Positions 34,070 to 42,445 of a stretch of DNA of 64,000 bases are shown here, in pieces. A program made the translations under genes and the position numbers. Every line of letters begins with the position of its first letter. The stretch's first letter is position 1. Origin of the DNA: JAXHUM01 sp034189325 (GTDB lineage: Bacteria > Desulfobacterota > DSM-4660 > Desulfatiglandales > Desulfatiglandaceae). Where the stretch lies: positions 26,933 through 90,932 of the forward strand of contig JAXHUM010000110.1 of the NCBI GenBank assembly GCA_034189325.1, read 5' to 3'. The notes under the pieces were generated by a model, which was not told the origin of the DNA, did no database searches, and saw nothing but the letters and a program-made list of their open reading frames with translations.

Positions 34070-34720
34070 GTGGAAAAATATCATGATTACAGAGAGCTGA
34101 TGAAAAAAGAAGAGGAAGGAAAAACCTATAAAATTCAACTCAGGCATGGAAAATCGGATACCTTGGTCATTGCTCCCCATGGTGGGGGCATAGAACCCGG
34201 AACCACGGAGATAGCCGATGCCGTTGCAGGCAATGAGCACGGATTTTACAGTTTTGAGGGGATAAAAATCAGACAAAATCTTGATCTTCATATCACCAGC
34301 AGGCATTTTAACGAGCCCTTGGGGATCAATATGGCCGAAAACTCAAGGACAATACTGGCTATACACGGTTGCAGGGGTGAAAAACCAATTGTTTACATAG
34401 GGGGGCGAGACACGATCCTTAAAGAGAAAATAAAAGGCTCTCTCAAAGCCGCGGGTTTTGAGGTTCAGGTGCATCCACGATTTCCTGGGTTAAACCCATC
34501 AAACGTTTGCAATCGAAGTCGAACCCTCAAAGGTGTCCAGCTTGAGATAACCGAAGGGTTACGGCGGTTGATACTCAAAGACCTTTCACGAACAAAGAGA
34601 AAAACAACGACTCACCTTTTTGATGATTTCGTAACGGCCCTAAGGACTGCATTGACGGCACCGGGAAGCCGACAAAAGGACTTTTCATCCGACCGGGCAG
34701 GAGAACGGATCAATACCTGA
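34070..34720 (+). CDS. Poly-gamma-glutamate hydrolase family protein
   Basis: A 216-residue homologue of PghP, the zinc-dependent phage enzyme that cleaves poly-gamma-glutamate. Characteristic motifs are LVIAPHGGGIEPGTTEIA (His37, Glu42 as probable metal ligands), the HGCRGEKPIVYIGG segment with a further His, and GVQLEIT near the C-terminus. The GTG at 34070 is preferred because GGAG lies 6 bases upstream and it matches the family's usual beginning (KYHDYRELMKKEEEG). The frame is open back to 33989 (TTG), which would add 27 unlike residues. No signal peptide or phage genes are nearby. The Lys/Arg-rich C-terminal 45 residues are extra. Confidence 0.85.
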   Translation: MEKYHDYRELMKKEEEGKTYKIQLRHGKSDTLVIAPHGGGIEPGTTEIADAVAGNEHGFYSFEGIKIRQNLDLHITSRHFNEPLGINMAENSRTILAIHGCRGEKPIVYIGGRDTILKEKIKGSLKAAGFEVQVHPRFPGLNPSNVCNRSRTLKGVQLEITEGLRRLILKDLSRTKRKTTTHLFDDFVTALRTALTAPGSRQKDFSSDRAGERINT

Positions 34721-34774
34721 ACGCTTTTCAGCTCAATTCACAAGCACATCTCGGAAGTTATGGAGGAAAGGAAG

Positions 34775-34912
34775 ATGAGTTTTTCCGAACAGAAAATAAA
34801 ATCGGAATTTCTTGTTATAGGTAGTGGTATTGCGGGCTTGCGATTGATGTGTTTGAGTTACGGCGAGCATAACGGGAGCGCCCCTCCATGTGAAGTCAGA
34901 CACTCCCGTTAA
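34775..34912 (+). pseudogene. Stub of an FAD-dependent oxidoreductase (NadB-like), 45 codons
   Basis: GGAGG (34762-34766) and an ATG at 34775 start a frame reading MSFSEQKIKSEFLVIGSGIA, then GLRLM, the dinucleotide-binding beta-alpha unit (GxGxxG) found at the N-terminus of L-aspartate oxidase and fumarate-reductase-type flavoproteins. The match ends about codon 30 and a TAA follows at 34910. No continuation was found in any frame downstream. An 8-bp inverted repeat, AACGGGAG (34871-34878) and CTCCCGTT (34903-34910), marks the break. It is most likely the left end of a gene truncated by deletion or insertion. Confidence 0.6.
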
Positions 34913-34990
34913 TTGATATGGTTGGTTTCTTCGACCTAGTTGGTGCCCGTCCATAAGTGGAAATTGTCTTCAAAGAATAACATTTTCCCC

Positions 34991-35329
34991 TTATTTGGAC
35001 ACTATCCTTTCGTATATGTCTTGGCATTTTTGAGCTGCTTTTTCCGCCCGAACTGCGGACGCCTCTGCCTCCCGAGCCGAGCCTTCAGCACGCGCAGCGG
35101 CCTCTTCGGCCTTCTTTGCACTTACCTCCGATGCCTGGACGCACTCAGACGAGGCTGCCTTCGCGTCTTCCGCCTCTTCCAGGGCCTTTTGTGAAGTGTC
35201 CAAGGCCTGCTGGACCTTTTCCTCGAGTAGTGAGATCTGGGAGCTGGTCGCGCATCCGGATACAATAAAACCAACGGCGAAGATCATGACAAAAATCGTT
35301 AATACCCTCACATTTTTGAAATACTTCAT
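34991..35329 (-). CDS. Small Ala-rich coiled-coil lipoprotein (Lpp/OprI-like)
   Basis: A 112-residue lipoprotein. The signal peptide MKYFKNVRVLTIFVMIFAVGFIVSGC ends in the lipobox VSGC, so Cys26 is the lipid site. The rest is one long heptad-patterned, alanine-rich helix (ISLLEEKVQQALDTSQKALEE, EAEASAVRAEKAAQK), as in Lpp-like outer-membrane lipoproteins, and it ends in YERIVSK with a C-terminal Lys. The ATG at 35329 has GGAGG upstream; the frame extends further but without support. It may link the outer membrane to peptidoglycan or act as a spacer. Confidence 0.88.
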   Translation of the reverse strand: MKYFKNVRVLTIFVMIFAVGFIVSGCATSSQISLLEEKVQQALDTSQKALEEAEDAKAASSECVQASEVSAKKAEEAAARAEGSAREAEASAVRAEKAAQKCQDIYERIVSK

Positions 35330-35673
35330 TTCTTTCCTCCTTTTAGCAATAAAGTTAATTTGTTTGATAAACAATAGTTTTTTTATCCTCTTTTTTCAAT
35401 TTAAAATTGAGTAATATTCATCCATCAATCAAAATTTTGAGTACAATTGGTAATCCCCTGTTTAGGTGAAAGGATCGAGCCCCGAAGATATTCGGATAGG
35501 ATAACTGTCTATCAACACTCTTCGTATTCGAGTCCTGTAACGCGGGATCTCGTAACAGGGCTGACAGGATCATCAGAGGCGGCAATAAGATTGCCCCTTG
35601 GATAGGCTCGAGGGTTTCCTTGATGCAATCTTGCTCACCGTGAAATCGTATACAACGACTCAAACAACAAACA
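35330..35673. other. Intergenic region between glgA and the lipoprotein gene, 344 bp
   Basis: On the minus strand this follows glgA and leads into the lipoprotein gene. A minus frame at 35418-35663 has no ribosome site or recognisable features. No strong terminator or repeat was seen. Confidence 0.5.
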
Positions 35674-37143
35674 CTACATTTTTATCATAGATCGATAGAG
35701 CTCAATGTATTTTCGCGCCGACTTATCCCATGAAAAATCTTCTCTCATCCCGTTGAGCACAAGCCTCTTCCATACCCCTGGACTACTATAACAGTTGACG
35801 GCCTGCTTTACCGCACCCAAAAAGGCGGTTGCTTCAAAAGGTCCGAATTTGAACCCATTTCCATGGCTTGTCTCGGCATCGAAGGAAACAACCGTATCCT
35901 CGAGACCACCTGTGGCCCTGACCACAGGCACGGTTCCGTATCTCAGGGCGTACATCTGAGTCAGGCCGCACGGTTCGTAGCGGGATGGGATCAGGAAAAT
36001 GTCCGCGCCCGCCATGATCCGATGGGCCAGGGAATCATTCAATCCGATAAAGAGCCCCACCTTTCCAGGATGGAGGTCGGCGGCCTGTTCAATCTCCTTT
36101 TGTATCGTCTCATCACCCGCACCCAGAAAGACTAAGCCGACGTCCAGGGCCAGGAGATCTTCCAAGACTTCCATCAGGAGGCCAAATCCCTTTTGACTGT
36201 CAAAACGGGATATCACACCCAAGAGAGGACGGGACAGGATGGACTTATCAATGTTCATTTCTTTTATGAGGGCTTCTTTACAACGGCTTTTTCCTGCCAT
36301 CTTGTCCCATGAGTAAGAGGCCGCGATGTGACGATCATTTTCCGTGTCCCAGAGGGAGTAATCCACACCGTTGAGAATCCCGTGAAGATCTTCGTGACGT
36401 CCCTGAAGAATCCCTTCCATCCCCATTCCGAATTCAGAGGTCTGGATCTCCTGCACGTACTTCGGACTGACGGTAGTCACTGCGTCGGCATACATGATGC
36501 CGGCCTTTAATAAGCTGATGTCGCCCCAGAACTCCACGCCGTTGATATGGAAAAAGGTCTCTTTGTCAAGTCCCGTTACCGCCATCTTCTCCTCCGGGAA
36601 AATTCCCTGGTATCCCATATTGTGGATGGTAAAAAGAGTGGATATTTGGGAGAGTCCCGGGCTCCTCTCATAAGGTCCTTTCAAAAGAGCGGGAATCAGT
36701 CCGGTCTGCCAGTCATGACAATGAACAATATCAGGAATGAATCCCACTTTTCCAATCAATCTCAACGCAGCGTGAGCAAAAAAAGTGAATCGCTCCAGGT
36801 TATCGTAATAGTCTCCGGTCGGATCTCCGTAGAGATGGGGCCGATCATAAAGGTCTTCCCGATCAATGAAATAGAAGGGGACATCATCTTTTGTGCGGGC
36901 CTCCAACACCCTCGACTTGAGGAGTGCCTTTCCAAGGGGAACCTCCAATTCATTGGTTGAGGGACTTACATCGAAATGCCCTTCCCTGATGTTACGGTAA
37001 AAGGGAAGTACGGATCGGACGTCCATGCCCATCCTCTTCAAGGCCATGGGCAGTGACCCGGCCACATCCGCGAGACCTCCTGTCTTGGCATAGGGAACCG
37101 CTTCAGGTGCCAAAAAAAGGATTTTTAATTCTTCTTTGTTCAT
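35674..37143 (-). CDS. glgA: Glycogen synthase (ADP-glucose type)
   Basis: A GT5 glycogen synthase of about 489 residues. The N-terminal Rossmann domain has ILFLAPEAVPYAKTGGLADVAGSLP (the KTGGL substrate loop). Further along are HCHDWQTGLIPALL and GVISRFDSQKGFGLL. The C-terminal catalytic motif is IPSRYEPCGLTQMYALRYGTVPVVRATGGL. It extends glycogen using ADP-glucose from GlgC. It is separated from glgCPB by 13 kb of unrelated genes. ATGs at 37143 and 37152 are both possible; the ribosome site is weak (TGGA). Confidence 0.96.
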   Translation of the reverse strand: MNKEELKILFLAPEAVPYAKTGGLADVAGSLPMALKRMGMDVRSVLPFYRNIREGHFDVSPSTNELEVPLGKALLKSRVLEARTKDDVPFYFIDREDLYDRPHLYGDPTGDYYDNLERFTFFAHAALRLIGKVGFIPDIVHCHDWQTGLIPALLKGPYERSPGLSQISTLFTIHNMGYQGIFPEEKMAVTGLDKETFFHINGVEFWGDISLLKAGIMYADAVTTVSPKYVQEIQTSEFGMGMEGILQGRHEDLHGILNGVDYSLWDTENDRHIAASYSWDKMAGKSRCKEALIKEMNIDKSILSRPLLGVISRFDSQKGFGLLMEVLEDLLALDVGLVFLGAGDETIQKEIEQAADLHPGKVGLFIGLNDSLAHRIMAGADIFLIPSRYEPCGLTQMYALRYGTVPVVRATGGLEDTVVSFDAETSHGNGFKFGPFEATAFLGAVKQAVNCYSSPGVWKRLVLNGMREDFSWDKSARKYIELYRSMIKM

Positions 37144-37317
37144 GATATCCATTCTAAACAATTCATCTGAAACAGGTTTTGCTATTTTTGATTGTAATCT
37201 TGTCCTTTCTCAGACGAGACTCTTCGGCTGCGGATCCTCGACAGCCATAGACTCTTTTTTTATCTCGGCGATTTTCATCGGTCGGAATTCGTACCCATAC
37301 AACGCATCACGTTGCGA

Positions 37318-38559
37318 CTATTCGGACTTCAAGAGATGACCCATACCCCCTTTGATCGGTCGTAGAAGGAGTATAAAGGCAAATCCAACTATGCTCACTC
37401 CTGTCAGCAACAGAAAGAGGATACTGTAACTTCCGGTTAGGTCGTAGATCCAGCCGGCCGACAGAGGGCCGATGGCCCCGCCGATGGTTCCCCAGAAAAG
37501 GATGACGCCGAAGAGGAGGCCGTGAGAGCCGGTACCGAACAACTCGGCCACCGTGGGAGACACGACCGTGAAAAACCCACCATGGGCAAAGCCATAGATC
37601 GCCCCAAAAAGAAAGAGCATCCAGGCCCTGTCAGCCCATTGGAGCCAGACAAGGCCGACGAGCAGGACGACGAAGCAGATTACCAAGGATCGTTTGCCCC
37701 CTACCCTGTCATTCACCGCACCCATCACAAGCCTACCCACCATGCTCACGCCTCCTATGGTGGAAAGGACACCGGCTGCCACGGCCGACGACAGGCCCAG
37801 GTCCACGGCGTGGGGCACAATGTGTACGATCATAGTCAATAGGCAGAAGAGAATGGTGAACTCGGCCACACACATGATCCAGAACTGTGTGGTACGGCCG
37901 GCCTGAGCAAGTGTGACACCTATCTCTACAGACCCTGTATTGGTCTCGGGAGATGCCTGACCATTGCCGTCCGGCAGCAGGCCCATCTCGAGGGGATCTC
38001 GTCGCAGCACCTGGGCCGCTGCCGACAGCATTATCAGGCCCGCCGCGCCGATGATGAGATAAGAGGTCCGCCAGCCAAAGGCGCTGATAGTCGCCGTCAC
38101 AACCAACGGAACGAAAAGTTGGCCGAACCCGGTTCCCGCTTTGACGATTCCCGTGATTATCCCACGTCGTTTCACGAACCAGCGGGCCACTGTGGACAGG
38201 GTTATGACGTCGTGGGTACTAAAGCCGATTCCCACAAGAAGACCGTATAACAGGTAGAGGTGCCACAGTTCCGCCAGACGGGACATCAACAGGTAGCCGA
38301 TCCCGAGCGAGATGCTCGACGCCGTGACAATGACCCTCGGGCCGATCTTGTCGTTGAGCCTCCCTGCAAGGACACCTACCGCTCCCATTATCAGAAAAGC
38401 GAACGAGGATGCCCCCGATACCATTGCCCTCGACCATCCGAATTCGGTCTGGAACTCATTGAAAAAGACTCCATAGGTGAACATGGCACCGATGCTGATC
38501 GCCTGTATTATAAAACAGGACGCCACGATGTTGTAGCCGTAAAAGTAGGGGGCTCCCAT
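37318..38559 (-). CDS. Major facilitator superfamily transporter (OFA/monocarboxylate-like)
   Basis: A 413-residue inner-membrane protein with 12 predicted membrane helices in two six-helix halves. The loop after helix 2 holds a motif-A-like GRLNDKIGPRV, and the second half repeats it as GAVNDRVGGKRS. The start GYNIVASCFIIQAISIGAMFTYGVFFNEFQ is typical of the oxalate:formate antiporter/monocarboxylate branch, so a small organic anion is a reasonable substrate guess. It lies 59 bases downstream of a MaoC hydratase gene on the same strand, so the two may act on the same compound. Confidence 0.9.
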   Translation of the reverse strand: MGAPYFYGYNIVASCFIIQAISIGAMFTYGVFFNEFQTEFGWSRAMVSGASSFAFLIMGAVGVLAGRLNDKIGPRVIVTASSISLGIGYLLMSRLAELWHLYLLYGLLVGIGFSTHDVITLSTVARWFVKRRGIITGIVKAGTGFGQLFVPLVVTATISAFGWRTSYLIIGAAGLIMLSAAAQVLRRDPLEMGLLPDGNGQASPETNTGSVEIGVTLAQAGRTTQFWIMCVAEFTILFCLLTMIVHIVPHAVDLGLSSAVAAGVLSTIGGVSMVGRLVMGAVNDRVGGKRSLVICFVVLLVGLVWLQWADRAWMLFLFGAIYGFAHGGFFTVVSPTVAELFGTGSHGLLFGVILFWGTIGGAIGPLSAGWIYDLTGSYSILFLLLTGVSIVGFAFILLLRPIKGGMGHLLKSE

Positions 38560-38618
38560 GCTTTTCTTTAGACCGGAATACCTGTTTGGTAGCTTTTACT
38601 CCCGTTTCCCAATCTCTC

Positions 38619-39107
38619 TCATGCCGACAGGAGCCTCTCTCTCCGTTTGAGAATATTCAAGGCCTTCATGGTCGCCACCACCTCTTGATCCTGGTTCAAT
38701 ACTTCCACGAAGGACCTGAGAACACCCCGGTCAGGCTTGGAACGTGAGTGCCTGACCTCAACGACCGTAACGCGGATCCACAGCTTATCACCGGGTCGGA
38801 CAGGGCTGGTCCATCGAAGCTCGTCCACGCCGGGGGAACCAAGGCTCGCGACGCTCGACAGGTAGTGATCCACGAAAAGCCTCATCATCAGACCGGCGGT
38901 ATGCCAACCACTGGCAATCAGGCCTCCAAAGCCGCTCTCCGCTGCTGCTTCCGGGTCCATATGGAAAGGTTGGGGATCGAAACGCCGGGCAAAATCGATG
39001 ATCTCTTTCTTCTCGACCTCCACGGGTCCGAACTGATGAACCGACCCGGCAGCGTAGTCATCCAGGTATCGGTTGTCAATAGGCGTTGTAAAGGGGGATT
39101 TGTTCAT
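38619..39107 (-). CDS. MaoC-like (R)-hydratase family protein
   Basis: A 162-residue hot-dog-fold protein. The hydratase motif is intact: FDPQPFHMDPEAA with Asp44 and His49 as the predicted catalytic pair, followed by GFGGLIASGWHTAGLMMRL. These enzymes hydrate enoyl-CoA to (R)-3-hydroxyacyl-CoA or the reverse. The conserved DELRWTSPVRPGDKLWIRV segment supports the call. It is upstream of the MFS gene on the same strand. The substrate chain is not predictable. Confidence 0.9.
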   Translation of the reverse strand: MNKSPFTTPIDNRYLDDYAAGSVHQFGPVEVEKKEIIDFARRFDPQPFHMDPEAAAESGFGGLIASGWHTAGLMMRLFVDHYLSSVASLGSPGVDELRWTSPVRPGDKLWIRVTVVEVRHSRSKPDRGVLRSFVEVLNQDQEVVATMKALNILKRRERLLSA

Positions 39108-39383
39108 TCTTAATCTCCGGTAATGGGGCTATAGATCTTACAGCGGTTAGATTGGCTTCTTTTCCAATCACAAATAGTCTCTACTCCGTCAGGACTCACT
39201 CGCTCTCGGCAAAAAAATGGGAAGGGAAATCGACTGTAACCAACTTCGCCAATCTTGTATCAACCGCGTCGCTCGTGTGGAAGGTTGAACAGTGAAGGCG
39301 CGGCGGACAGAGGAATAAGGCAGCGGGACTTCGACCAGACCGGCCCACTACCTTTATCTCATCTTTCAAAGAAAGAAGGACTC

Positions 39384-39794
39384 TCAGACCAGTTTTTTAC
39401 CAGCTTCAGGTCCGGGGGTCACGGAATAGACCTCCTTAACCTTTATGAGCGCCACTCCTTTGGATATGAGAGGCATCCCCAGTTGTTTTCCGACCTCTTT
39501 TGTCCAGGCCGCAGTCTCTTCAAAGACCTTCCCTTCCGTCATGAGTTCACAATCTCCCTTGATCTGGTAGCCTTTGAAACCCTCCCAGAAAGTAATGGCG
39601 ATTTCAGGGTTTTCACTGAGGTTTTGGAGTGTCTTTTTCCAGAACTGGTTGGAAATGACGATGGTCTCATCATCTAACATTTTGACAGTGCCCATCGGGA
39701 CTGCGTTGGGAACACCCTCTTTGCTTGAAGTTGCGATGACGAAAGTCTGCTGTTTCTTAAAGAGTTCTTTCACCTTTTCCGGTATCTGTGCCAT
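39384..39794 (-). CDS. Pyridoxamine 5'-phosphate oxidase family protein (flavin split-barrel)
   Basis: A 136-residue split-barrel protein. It begins IPEKVKELFKKQQTFVIATS and continues with GVPNAVPMGTVKMLDDETIVI, then the NPEIAITFWEGFKGYQIKG pattern, all typical of small FMN- or F420-binding family members. The true pyridoxal-phosphate pathway enzyme is longer, so this is probably a general flavin reductase-like protein. It stands alone between gaps of 276 and 187 bases. Confidence 0.88.
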   Translation of the reverse strand: MAQIPEKVKELFKKQQTFVIATSSKEGVPNAVPMGTVKMLDDETIVISNQFWKKTLQNLSENPEIAITFWEGFKGYQIKGDCELMTEGKVFEETAAWTKEVGKQLGMPLISKGVALIKVKEVYSVTPGPEAGKKLV

Positions 39795-39981
39795 GTCTAC
39801 CTCCTTGTTTTTTAGCCCTTAGGGCCGATTGGTGTAAGGGTTCCGAACCCGCGAACAGGTTGCTCCATAGAGGATAACAACCTAACAAAGAAAAGCCGAT
39901 GAGAAGCCTATCTATCTTGCTCATGCCTTCAGTTGTTTCCCAGGATCCGCTCAAGCCGTTCCTCACAAAACCGGTGGCCGG

Positions 39982-40326
39982 CTAGGTGATGTTCATCCTT
40001 TCTCTCAACTTGGGAGACACCTTGAAGGTCACAACCCGCCTTGATCTGAGAATCATCATTTCTCCGGTTTGAGGGTTCCTTCCTCTCCTTGCCCACTTGA
40101 ATCTGACCTGGAATTTGCCAAATCCGGAGATGTTCACATCTTTTCCCTCGCTCAATGATTCTTTAGCTATCTCGAAAAGGGAATTGACAATCTCTTCAGC
40201 GCGGATATTGGTTAAAGACTCCCAATTCATATCGGGAAAGAGATAGCGCTGTTGCGACGTGGGGAGCCTTTTGATCCGAACCTCCCGCCTCACGCTGTCG
40301 GTTATGTCCGCTTTTGTTAGAGTCAT
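39982..40326 (-). CDS. HU/IHF-family DNA-binding protein with N-terminal insertion
   Basis: A 114-residue IHF-alpha-like protein. It starts MTLTKADITDSV as in IHF-alpha and ends with VNISGFGKFQVRF, GRNPQTGEMMILRSRRVVTF (the DNA-intercalating beta arm with its conserved Pro) and the C-terminal helix. Compared with normal IHF/HU (about 95 residues), roughly 18 extra residues (about 18-38, KRLPTSQQRYLFPDMNWES) are inserted in the first helical hairpin. The ATG at 40326 is chosen by homology; the frame is open to a GTG at 40395. The ribosome site is poor for either. Confidence 0.85.
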   Translation of the reverse strand: MTLTKADITDSVRREVRIKRLPTSQQRYLFPDMNWESLTNIRAEEIVNSLFEIAKESLSEGKDVNISGFGKFQVRFKWARRGRNPQTGEMMILRSRRVVTFKVSPKLRERMNIT

Positions 40327-40819
40327 GCCCGCTACTGCCTCTTCTTTGGATGTGATGGGTGTCGGATGATTGCGGTTTTTCACAGAACATGCCACATCTC
40401 ATGAGAATTGTCAAACACTCGAAAATTCAGGATGTTTTAAGGCTCTCAGCATAAAATCAAAAACTTCGGGCGGAAAAAGGTCCTGGTGATGGGCTTCTGA
40501 ATCGGGTGTTTAGGCCCACGGGCTTTGTAATGATTCGCCCTGCAAAGAGAAAGAAATGAGACATAAGATCGGGAAAAAAACAAAAAGGGCCTTGACAGGG
40601 TCTTCACTTCATAATAGATAGTCACAAAGACATATAAGGGACTAAATCACTCCGACGGACTTGGTTTCCAGCTGGGAACATTCAATTCATTCAGTGCGAA
40701 ATCTCCCCCCTCTACGTTAGTGCCTTGACTGTTCGTGTTTTTCTTACATCACAATCCTCTTAATACAAACTTTATATTCGGCGTGACTAAATTCTCATGA
40801 CTCGGGAGCTTGTGTTGCT
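40327..40819. other. Intergenic region upstream of transporter cassette A, 493 bp
   Basis: Divergent promoter region between the IHF-like gene (minus) and livF-A (plus). It contains the candidate promoter at 40592-40620. No gene, repeat or clear operator palindrome was recognised. Confidence 0.5.
40592..40620 (+). promoter_or_regulatory. Candidate sigma-70 promoter for cassette A
   Basis: TTGACA (40592-40597, perfect -35) is followed after 17 bases by TAGATA (40615-40620, 3 of 6 to TATAAT). It lies 200 bases before livF-A. The -10 is weak, so the call rests mainly on the -35 and spacing. Confidence 0.35.
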
Positions 40820-41617
40820 ATGCTTCAGGTAAACAATCTCGAAGTTGTATACAACGATATCATTTTGGTTCTCAGAGGCATTTCACTTGAGGTGCCCCAG
40901 GGAAGTATCATAGCCTTCTTAGGGTCCAACGGAGCGGGGAAATCGACAACCTTGATGGCTATATCCGGTCTCCTGGAGTATGAGGATGGCGAGATCATGA
41001 AGGGCACTATCGAATTCAACGGCCATGCTATCCACAAGATGGGGCCTCAGGAAATAGTCGTTTTGGGCATCACCCAGGTCCCGGAAGGGAGGCGGATCTT
41101 TGCGGAACTGACGGTGGAAGAGAATATCCGTGTCGGCGCCCACACCCGTCGTCACGGCAAGTCTGAGATCAAGCGTGATTTCGATATGGTCCTGGGCTAT
41201 TTCCCATCTCTTCGCAAGAGACTGAAAGTGGAAGGAGGGTATATCAGCGGTGGCGAGCAGCAAATGTTGGCCATTGCCCGGGCCCTTATGGGCCGTCCTG
41301 TTCTCATGATGCTTGACGAGCCTTCTCTGGGTCTGGCTCCGATGCTTGTGAAAGAGATTTTCAACATCATTCAAGACATCAACAGAGATGAAAAAGTCTC
41401 TATCCTCTTGGTTGAACAAAATGCCCTCATGGCGCTGATGGTGTCGGAGTACGGGTATATTATGGAGAACGGCAAAATTGTCCTGGACGGACCCAGTCAC
41501 AAGTTAATCGAGAATGAAGATGTCAAGGAGTTCTACCTTGGCGTGAAAGAGGATGACGAACGCAAAAGCTTCGCCGATGTCAAACATTATAAACGCAGGA
41601 AACGTTGGCTGTCGTGA
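40820..41617 (+). CDS. livF: Cassette A: Liv-type ABC importer ATPase, LivF family
   Basis: A 265-residue ABC ATPase: Walker A GSNGAGKS (35-42), signature ISGGEQQML, Walker B LMMLDEPSLGLAP, H-loop region VEQNALMAL. Normal LivF ends at the YLGG-like motif. This one goes on after EFYLGV with a basic tail, RKSFADVKHYKRRKRWLS, shared with the other two LivF proteins here. It energises uptake with LivG, LivH, LivM and the binding protein. The name denotes the family; the neighbouring synthetase suggests a carboxylic acid rather than a branched-chain amino acid as cargo. It opens cassette A, 36 bases before livG. Confidence 0.92.
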   Translation: MLQVNNLEVVYNDIILVLRGISLEVPQGSIIAFLGSNGAGKSTTLMAISGLLEYEDGEIMKGTIEFNGHAIHKMGPQEIVVLGITQVPEGRRIFAELTVEENIRVGAHTRRHGKSEIKRDFDMVLGYFPSLRKRLKVEGGYISGGEQQMLAIARALMGRPVLMMLDEPSLGLAPMLVKEIFNIIQDINRDEKVSILLVEQNALMALMVSEYGYIMENGKIVLDGPSHKLIENEDVKEFYLGVKEDDERKSFADVKHYKRRKRWLS

Positions 41618-41653
41618 GGAATAACCGATTTCTTTAGGACTTGGGCATTAAGA

Positions 41654-42445
41654 ATGGGAATATTAGATATACGGCACGTATCTCTCAGTTTTGGAGGTGT
41701 AACGGCTTTAAGAGAGGTGAGTTTTTCCGTTGAACCGGGTGATCTCTATGCCATCATAGGTCCCAACGGTGCGGGGAAGACCTCTCTTCTCAACTGTATC
41801 AGCGGCTTTTACCGGCCGGACCGAGGTGAGATCATGTATGAAGGGACGGAACTCACCAAGCTTCGACCCGACCGTATTGCAAAGATGGGTATTGCCCGTA
41901 CCTTCCAGAATGTTGAGCTTTTCTCCAATATGAACGTTATCGACAACATGCTGCTGGGCCGTCACAATTTTTTTAGTGGCGGTTTTTTGCGGAATGGATT
42001 TCTAGGTTATCTCGCTCAAGAGGAAACAGAGCACCGTCGCAAGGTCGAGGAAGTCATTGATTTCCTGGAGATGGAACAGTGGCGCAATCACCTGGTCGCC
42101 AACCTCCCTTACGGCGTTCAAAAGAGGGTCGAACTCGGCCGCGCCCTGGCCCAGGAACCGAAACTCCTGCTGTTGGACGAACCGATGACCGGAATGAATG
42201 TGGAGGAAACAGAAGACATAGCCCGTTTTGTCCTGGACGTCCATGAGGAGTTGGGCACTCCGATCATCATGATCGAACATGACATGGGTGTGGTGATGGA
42301 CATATCCAAGCGGGTGTGCGTCCTCAACTTCGGTGAGAGAATCGCCGAGGGCACCCCTAGGGAGGTCCAAGGAAATCCGGAGGTCCAAAAGGCCTATCTC
42401 GGGGACGAATACGAGGCTTCAATGGAAAAAGAGAGAGACATATGA
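41654..42445 (+). CDS. livG: Cassette A: Liv-type ABC importer ATPase, LivG family
   Basis: A 263-residue ABC ATPase: Walker A GPNGAGKTS, Q-loop RTFQNVELF, signature LPYGVQKRVELGRAL (LivG proteins use YGxQ rather than SGGQ), Walker B LLLLDEPMTGMNVEE, switch EHDMGVVMDI. It pairs with LivF-A as the second nucleotide-binding subunit. Its stop overlaps the acyl-CoA synthetase start by 4 bases (ATGA at 42442-42445), which ties synthesis of the synthetase to the transporter. Confidence 0.93.
   Translation: MGILDIRHVSLSFGGVTALREVSFSVEPGDLYAIIGPNGAGKTSLLNCISGFYRPDRGEIMYEGTELTKLRPDRIAKMGIARTFQNVELFSNMNVIDNMLLGRHNFFSGGFLRNGFLGYLAQEETEHRRKVEEVIDFLEMEQWRNHLVANLPYGVQKRVELGRALAQEPKLLLLDEPMTGMNVEETEDIARFVLDVHEELGTPIIMIEHDMGVVMDISKRVCVLNFGERIAEGTPREVQGNPEVQKAYLGDEYEASMEKERDI

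Noticed and set aside
35418..35663. Minus-strand open frame of 81 codons after glgA
   Set aside because: No ribosome site, no signal peptide and no family pattern.
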